Source: a bacterium (lineage in GTDB: Bacteria; Ratteibacteria; UBA8468). Taken from it: a DNA stretch of 6,744 bases. This document shows, piece after piece, positions 5,630 through 6,744 of this stretch (positions are counted from its first letter, which is position 1; every line of letters begins with the position of its first letter). The stretch is taken from the NCBI GenBank assembly GCA_030630065.1, contig DAOVNU010000041.1, forward strand, positions 1 to 6,744, in the 5' to 3' direction. The notes under the pieces are model-generated. The model made no database searches, had not been told where the DNA came from, and was given only the letters and a program-made list of their open reading frames with translations. The position numbers and the translations under genes were made by a program.

Positions 5630-6150
5630 TTTATCTTTTTGATTCCGGTCAATATTGCCGGACCTTCCTCGGATAAAATTGCGCTCATTATGTTTTTAAA
5701 ACCTGCTCTTTTCATCATTGTTTTTATTTTTTCTGCAGTGAAGTAGTTCTCCCCCCATAATTTGTCGGCAAGAGTTCCTTTAATGAAATCTACAATAACC
5801 ATTTTACCATCTTCTTCTAAAATTTTAAAAACCTCTTTTAAGGATTGAAAAGGAGCAGAAAATTCATGTAAAGCATACATACTTACTGCAGCAGAAAAAG
5901 TTTCCTTTATAAAATTATTTAGATGGGAAACATCTCCCTTAATGCATTTCACTGAATTTTTCTCCTTTATAATTTCTTCCTCTAAGTTCAGGTCAACTCC
6001 GACTACATTGCTTTTGCCTTCTTTAGCCAGAAAAGAGGTTAATTCACAATTGCCGCAACCCATATCTAAAATCTTTCCTCTTCCTCTAACCTCTTTCAAT
6101 ATTAACTTGAATGTTCTTTTTTTCAGTCCATCATAAAAATTGTCTTCCAT
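5626..6150 (-). CDS. Class I SAM-dependent methyltransferase, small
   Basis: A 174-residue methyltransferase beginning MEDNFYDGLKKRT. SAM-binding motif I is ILDMGCGNCE (27-36), the strand 2 acidic site is VVGVDLN (49-55), KGDV (71-74) follows, motif II is FSAAVSMYALHEF (85-97), and motif III is LEEDGKMVIVDF (111-122). The LHEF stretch and the missing C-terminal extension resemble small methyltransferase-11 or -25 proteins of anaerobes; the substrate cannot be read. The frame stays open upstream to an ATG at 6222, but that would overlap the DUF6485 gene by 59 bases, has no Shine-Dalgarno, and adds residues unlike the family, so 6150 is preferred. The start is 13 bases after the DUF6485 stop with only a weak GGTGGT at a long distance, so coupled translation is likely. 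Three cysteines are present (32, 35, 69); this is not an ArsM pattern. Confidence 0.85.
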   Translation of the reverse strand: MEDNFYDGLKKRTFKLILKEVRGRGKILDMGCGNCELTSFLAKEGKSNVVGVDLNLEEEIIKEKNSVKCIKGDVSHLNNFIKETFSAAVSMYALHEFSAPFQSLKEVFKILEEDGKMVIVDFIKGTLADKLWGENYFTAEKIKTMMKRAGFKNIMSAILSEEGPAILTGIKKIK

Positions 6151-6163
6151 AATTTTTATACTG

Positions 6164-6373
6164 TTACCACCATCGTCCCCGCTCCTGATAGACCTTAATG
6201 AAATTTTCAATCGTGCGGTCATAGGTCTTTTCTACATCATCAGGAAAGAAACAGGCCGGCAGTTCCTCCCGTTGCCAATGATATTGGATACATTCGCAGC
6301 ATAGCCCTTTTTTGTCGCAGGGATAGGTGCAATTACATCTAACCTTATTTTCTTGTACCTTACATTCTGACAT
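6164..6373 (-). CDS. DUF6485 family small cysteine-rich protein
   Basis: A 69-residue protein of unknown function, recognised as DUF6485-like from its cysteine pattern and C-terminal part. Eight cysteines (4, 13, 15, 19, 25, 26, 28, 41) lie in the first 41 residues, including CNC, CCEC and PACFFP, with His32 nearby. This density suggests binding of zinc or an iron-sulfur cluster. The C-terminal half (PDDVEKTYDRTIENFIKVY, 44-62) looks helical and may contact a partner. The frame opens 84 bases further upstream at 6457, but that start lies inside the ferredoxin gene. The ATG at 6373 has an excellent AGGGGAG site 6 bases before it and starts the protein as the family does (MSECK), so it is chosen. 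It follows the ferredoxin gene by 13 bases, and the pair may act together; no function has been assigned. Confidence 0.85.
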   Translation of the reverse strand: MSECKVQENKVRCNCTYPCDKKGLCCECIQYHWQREELPACFFPDDVEKTYDRTIENFIKVYQERGRWW

Positions 6374-6379
6374 ACTTTT

Positions 6380-6386
6380 CTCCCCT
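6380..6386 (-). promoter_or_regulatory. Shine-Dalgarno site for the DUF6485 gene
   Basis: On the minus strand AGGGGAG directly follows the ferredoxin TAA and lies 6 bases before the ATG at 6373. It decides this start over the upstream in-frame ATG at 6457. Confidence 0.85.
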
Positions 6387-6744
6387 TTATCTTTCAGCAC
6401 CCATTTTTCGCATTTTCTCCAGTTCTTCAAATGTAAGTTCAGCCACAGTCCTCTCAAATTTAAAGAAATTAGTACTTCTTTTAAGACACATCTGTTTTTC
6501 GCTCTCGCTGGTGAAGTGTTTCATATATCCTTTAACCTTTTCCACGTTTGCTTCCACTTCCTCCGGTATTCTTTCAATGTCGTGTTTTACAGCGTGCTCC
6601 GGGCATACCTCATGACATTTACCACACCGGATACACTTGTCCATATCTATCTCTGCTTTTTCATTCTCCATTGCTATGGCATCTACTGGACACTCTTCAA
6701 CACATGTACCGCAACCTGTACATTCATTTTTATCTATCCATGGC
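6387..6744 (-). CDS. Two-cluster 4Fe-4S ferredoxin with helical C-terminal domain (5' end at window edge)
   Basis: The open frame runs from the right edge to a TAA at 6387, giving 118 residues. The visible part starts PWIDKNEC. Two full 4Fe-4S motifs of the form CxxCxxCxxxCP are present: Cys8, 11, 14, 18 and Cys37, 40, 43, 47. The spacing is that of a bacterial two-cluster ferredoxin. After residue 55 comes a charged, probably helical tail with IPEEVEANVEKVKGYMKHF, which is found in a conserved subgroup of anaerobe ferredoxins. The ATG at 6671 encodes internal Met25 and would remove the first cluster, so it is not the start. The last base of the window, read on this strand, is G, followed by CCA TGG; this fits ATG-CCA-TGG (MPW) with only two bases of the start codon outside the window. 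It is the likely low-potential electron carrier of the operon. Confidence 0.9.
   Translation of the reverse strand, partial: PWIDKNECTGCGTCVEECPVDAIAMENEKAEIDMDKCIRCGKCHEVCPEHAVKHDIERIPEEVEANVEKVKGYMKHFTSESEKQMCLKRSTNFFKFERTVAELTFEELEKMRKMGAER

Larger units (their letters stand above)
1..6744 (-). other. Inferred operon of twelve co-directional genes
   Basis: All twelve genes lie on one strand. The junctions, in transcription order, are gaps of 13 and 13 bases, an ATGA overlap, gaps of 10 and 2 bases, an ATGA overlap, gaps of 6 and 6 bases, an ATGA overlap, an 8-base overlap and an ATGA overlap. No gap is large enough to hold a promoter or a terminator hairpin, so a single transcript is the simplest reading. 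Its promoter would be right of 6744 and its terminator left of 1. Internal promoters inside coding sequence cannot be excluded. Confidence 0.8.

Noticed and set aside
2496..6150. The operon as an arsenic or mercury detoxification cluster (methyltransferase, CcdA and thioredoxin genes together).
   Set aside because: No ArsR, ArsC, arsenite permease or MerR gene is visible, and neither methyltransferase carries the ArsM cysteine pattern.
6151..6222. Upstream extension of the small methyltransferase to the ATG at 6222.
   Set aside because: It would overlap the DUF6485 gene by 59 bases, has no Shine-Dalgarno and adds 24 residues outside the domain; the ATG at 6150 fits better.
6374..6457. Upstream extension of the DUF6485 protein to the ATG at 6457.
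   Set aside because: The extra 28 residues are read from ferredoxin coding sequence, while the ATG at 6373 has an ideal AGGGGAG site and the family's normal N-terminus.
6669..6671. ATG at 6671 as the ferredoxin start.
   Set aside because: It would delete the first 4Fe-4S motif, which is intact and in frame up to the window edge.

Overview
The window is a single, tightly packed run of twelve genes, all on the minus strand, so transcription runs from position 6744 down to 1. Both edges cut genes: a ferredoxin at the right edge (probably missing only most of its start codon) and a DUF89 protein at the left edge (only its N-terminal 86 residues are present). There is no intergenic stretch longer than about 13 bases. 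Neighbours overlap by 4 or 8 bases (five junctions with the ATGA pattern, one of 8 bases) or are 2 to 13 bases apart. This is the layout of one polycistronic operon whose promoter and terminator both lie outside the window.

In transcription order the genes are: (1) a ferredoxin with two 4Fe-4S motifs; (2) a small cysteine-rich DUF6485 protein; (3) a class I SAM-dependent methyltransferase; (4) a CcdA/DsbD-type membrane thiol-electron transporter; (5) an exported TlpA/ResA-like thioredoxin-fold protein; (6) a cytoplasmic thioredoxin with a WCQPC active site; (7) thioredoxin reductase; (8) an FmdB-type zinc-ribbon protein; (9) an OsmC/Ohr-like protein with the family's two cysteines; (10) a second SAM methyltransferase; (11) a RACo-like protein with a 2Fe-2S domain and an ASKHA ATPase domain; (12) the N-terminus of a DUF89/ARMT1-like protein.

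The centre (genes 4 to 7) reads as a complete thiol-electron relay: NADPH to thioredoxin reductase, to thioredoxin, through the membrane by CcdA, to the exported TlpA-like protein. An OsmC-type protein adds peroxide or electrophile defence. The flanks (ferredoxin, DUF6485, RACo-like, DUF89) are iron-sulfur or metal-associated proteins typical of strict anaerobes. RACo proteins reductively reactivate corrinoid (B12) methyl-transfer proteins, so the operon joins thiol redox balance with low-potential and perhaps corrinoid chemistry. That link is inferred from gene order and not shown directly.

The organism is most likely an uncultured anaerobic bacterium with a fairly AT-rich genome. The evidence is the ferredoxin, DUF6485, RACo-like and DUF89 set, the A/T-rich codon use, and bacterial Shine-Dalgarno sites (AGGAG, GGAGGTGA). 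The phylum cannot be fixed from this sequence. No RNA gene, mobile element, CRISPR array, repeat family, riboswitch or terminator was seen.
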